From Gramella sp. MAR_2010_147 (GTDB lineage Bacteria > Bacteroidota > Bacteroidia > Flavobacteriales > Flavobacteriaceae), in assembly GCF_900105135.1 (NCBI RefSeq), contig NZ_LT629741.1, positions 620,001-684,000 of the forward strand: 64,000 bases of DNA. The letters run 5' to 3'. A program made the position numbers and the translations under genes. This document shows positions 62,186 through 64,000 of this stretch, in pieces (position 1 is the first letter of the stretch; each line of letters starts with the position of its first letter). The notes beneath the pieces are model-generated. The model did not search any database, had not been told where the DNA came from, and saw nothing but the letters and a program-made list of their open reading frames with translations.

Positions 62186-64000
62186 TTACATACCATTTGT
62201 GGAAGGCTTAGGCCTTGCCTGATTAATTCTAATTTTTCATACATTTTTTCACTGTGAAGGTAACTAGGTTTGACCTGCACAGAATTTAAAACTTTTCTGT
62301 CTGTAAGTTCCTTTATAATACCGGTGTGTTTAATTCCATATTTTCCGGCCAGGAGAGGTTCATATTCCCCTCCGTTCTTTAAATGTTCTTTTAATAATAC
62401 CAGTCCTTTTAAATAAATAATATCTTTCATAAATCCACCGCCCTGCATGATTCTAGAGGTGATATTAAAAGCTCTTTCAGCAGAGAAACCATAAGTGAGT
62501 TTTAAGAGTCTGAAGATCTCCTGAAAGTTTCCTCCTTCCATAAGAGCTTCTCCCGCAATAACACGGCCAGCAAGTATTCTTAATCTATTTGCAGTAAGAC
62601 CGTCTACCATAAATTCAGACATTACCGCAAGACCTTCCTGAAGCGGATCGTAATCTGCCAGTCCAATGCTTAACTGATTCAAAGGTTGGTTGCTACCGTT
62701 ATAATAGGTGAGTACATGGGTGCCCACTTCGTGCTGAATTAGAGCTTCAGCTTCCACCCGGTTCATTTTATAATCTGCAGGAATGTATAATTCGCCATGA
62801 GAGACCATCATCACGTTTACATCATCCCGTATATGTACCTTACATTTAAAATTTCTATCCTGCTCACGATAAAAATCAAATTCTTTTCTAGCCATACTAC
62901 TAAAGGCCTTTGAATCCAGCAGGTCTTTTGTATCGGTATGATCTTCTTCCTGGATTTTATCCAGAATATTACGTGCTTCTTCGCAAAGCTTTTTATCTAC
63001 TCCTTTATATAGCCTGATACTGTCATACATAAAGTTTCTGGAGCCCCGTTCGTTCAGCATGGTAATCTGCATGTCCAGTTCTTCCCGCTTTTCCCGGAAT
63101 AAAAAAGACATGGCGGGATCGTCAATATCTTCAATTTTAAGGTTATAAAGTTTCCTTTTTAAAACATCTGGATCTACAGGTAATAATCTGTAATGATAAT
63201 CTATGACATTTTCATAATTGCTATCAAAAAACTCCTGCTTGATATTTTGAATATTGGCAGGTGAAACTAGCCAAAGAAACTGGTAAGATCTTTCTATATC
63301 TGCCAGTTGCTTATCAATATCAAATACGATCTGCTTTAAATATTTCCTGCCAAGGGCATTAAAACTGGCAACTCCTCCCGCTGTTTGAACCCGAATGAAC
63401 TCAAAAAAAGAACGGTGTATCGCTCTAATGAGATAATCTTTAAAATTCCGGAAAAATACCGGGTACAACTGGTTATTCTCGTTTCTATAAATAGGAGGAA
63501 CTTCCAGACCTACCACTACGGCACCACAACTTTTTGCATCTTCAATTTCCATCAATGGAGTTTTACCTTCTTGCTGCCTGTTTGGGGTGTCTATAATCTC
63601 GGTATTTAAATAAAGCCCGGTGAATTCTGAATTTATTTTTAAAAAATCCTCTTTTAAAGTCTCTAAGGTTGAAGGTAGTTTTTGAGCTGGTCCTTTAATT
63701 TTAATTTCAGTAGAATCACGAGTCCCTGCATAAATTTCAAATAAAAGATAAGACTCCATATTTGCCGATATCTGATCTGAAATTCTATAAAGTAACTTTT
63801 GATATCCTTGAAAATCTTCGGTACCTATAACCAAATAGGATGATTCATTGGTGACAAATCTTCTTGTTCCTCTATCTTCTTTTTTTCTTCGGTATATCAC
63901 AAGATATGGTAATTCCTTTTCGATATGTAAGATACCTTTGCCGGGTAACCGACAGTTTATTTCCTTCTTTTCATCAAGGACTGTTAAAATTTGATCAATG
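62182..64000 (-). CDS. DUF1704 / QEGLA-motif metallopeptidase (MATCAP-like), partial at 5' end
   Basis: At least 606 codons are in the window; the start lies beyond position 64000. A GTG at 63900 looks like a start but the frame is open above it, and the residues there (GKGILHIEKELPYLVIYRRK) are the expected family N-terminus. The active site is HEVGTH (an HExxxH zinc motif) followed by DYDPLQEGLAVMSEF, the QEGLA motif. The family was named for effects on flavohaemoglobin expression, and shares its catalytic motif with the animal tubulin carboxypeptidase MATCAP. The bacterial substrate is unknown. It overlaps the GshB-like gene by 4 bp. Confidence 0.9.
   Translation of the reverse strand, partial: IDQILTVLDEKKEINCRLPGKGILHIEKELPYLVIYRRKKEDRGTRRFVTNESSYLVIGTEDFQGYQKLLYRISDQISANMESYLLFEIYAGTRDSTEIKIKGPAQKLPSTLETLKEDFLKINSEFTGLYLNTEIIDTPNRQQEGKTPLMEIEDAKSCGAVVVGLEVPPIYRNENNQLYPVFFRNFKDYLIRAIHRSFFEFIRVQTAGGVASFNALGRKYLKQIVFDIDKQLADIERSYQFLWLVSPANIQNIKQEFFDSNYENVIDYHYRLLPVDPDVLKRKLYNLKIEDIDDPAMSFLFREKREELDMQITMLNERGSRNFMYDSIRLYKGVDKKLCEEARNILDKIQEEDHTDTKDLLDSKAFSSMARKEFDFYREQDRNFKCKVHIRDDVNVMMVSHGELYIPADYKMNRVEAEALIQHEVGTHVLTYYNGSNQPLNQLSIGLADYDPLQEGLAVMSEFMVDGLTANRLRILAGRVIAGEALMEGGNFQEIFRLLKLTYGFSAERAFNITSRIMQGGGFMKDIIYLKGLVLLKEHLKNGGEYEPLLAGKYGIKHTGIIKELTDRKVLNSVQVKPSYLHSEKMYEKLELIRQGLSLPQMVCK

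Noticed and set aside
1..64000. tRNA, rRNA, CRISPR arrays, prophage or replication origin
   Set aside because: I looked for T-loop motifs, regularly spaced repeats, phage-like genes and origin genes and saw none; a dedicated scan would be needed to be sure about tRNAs.

Overview
The window reads as chromosomal DNA of a flavobacterium (Bacteroidota, Flavobacteriaceae). Base composition is AT-rich. Promoters follow the Bacteroidota pattern of a -7 box TAnnTTTG preceded by TTTG. Start regions lack obvious Shine-Dalgarno sequences. Several arrangements are typical of the group: an lpxC-fabZ fusion, a PorX response regulator with a PglZ domain, a fused hisB and hisIE, a DUF4834 protein, and a BlaI/M56 pair. 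From memory the gene order resembles Gramella/Christiangramia; the family is secure, the genus is a guess. I saw no rRNA, tRNA, CRISPR array, prophage or intact insertion sequence, so this is mostly core genome with a few regulatory and repeat curiosities.

Layout. 1-948: an ATP-grasp gene cut by the left edge. 1.1-9.3 kb: threonine aldolase, peroxiredoxin-like protein, YbaB, an S9 peptidase, then a cysteine-synthase-like enzyme followed by an alpha-oxoamine synthase (probably the first two steps of capnine/sulfonolipid synthesis), an outer-membrane protein and DUF4834. 9.4-14.6 kb: YfhO, glycosyltransferase and flippase operon. 14.6-24.1 kb: Arg/Ser-rich secreted protein, uvrA, an ECF-like sigma factor with a structured leader and a 50-codon follower, nth without an Fe-S cluster, bcp, DUF4258, alanine-dehydrogenase family, two membrane or secreted proteins, tsaE. 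24.3-25.8 kb: porX. 26-32.4 kb: HD phosphohydrolase, then lpxD, lpxC-fabZ, lpxA, efp, a second lpxD-like gene and an NTF2-like gene. 32.5-34.7 kb: a BlaI/M56 sensor pair with twin operators. 34.8-40.7 kb: sucD, GDPD, fabG, a VWA-like membrane protein, prohibitin. 40.8-48.3 kb: complete histidine operon hisG-D-C-B-H-A-F-IE behind a leader-peptide attenuator. 48.5-54.7 kb: minus-strand group of pirin, NYN-LOTUS, baeRF, CDF transporter, TauE/SafE, DUF1853 and GyrI-like genes. 54.9-60.2 kb: TruA-like, recQ, corA, lactonase. 60.2-64 kb: minus-strand cassette of a DUF1704/QEGLA metallopeptidase, a GshB-like ATP-grasp and an AstE/ASPA-type zinc hydrolase, cut by the right edge.

The best finds are regulatory. 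The his leader (40785-40907) contains an 18-codon peptide with four consecutive His codons, a terminator, and a 9-bp antiterminator pairing whose upstream half is exactly what a ribosome finishing the peptide would cover. The blaI promoter has one inverted repeat over its -33 box and another over its -7 box. The sigma-factor leader has a perfect 11-bp inverted repeat ending one base before the ATG. A candidate small RNA, with its own promoter-like box and a terminator-like repeat, lies at 23541-23726. On the enzyme side, the DUF1704/ATP-grasp/AstE cassette at the right edge looks like an uncharacterised peptide-making or peptide-trimming pathway.
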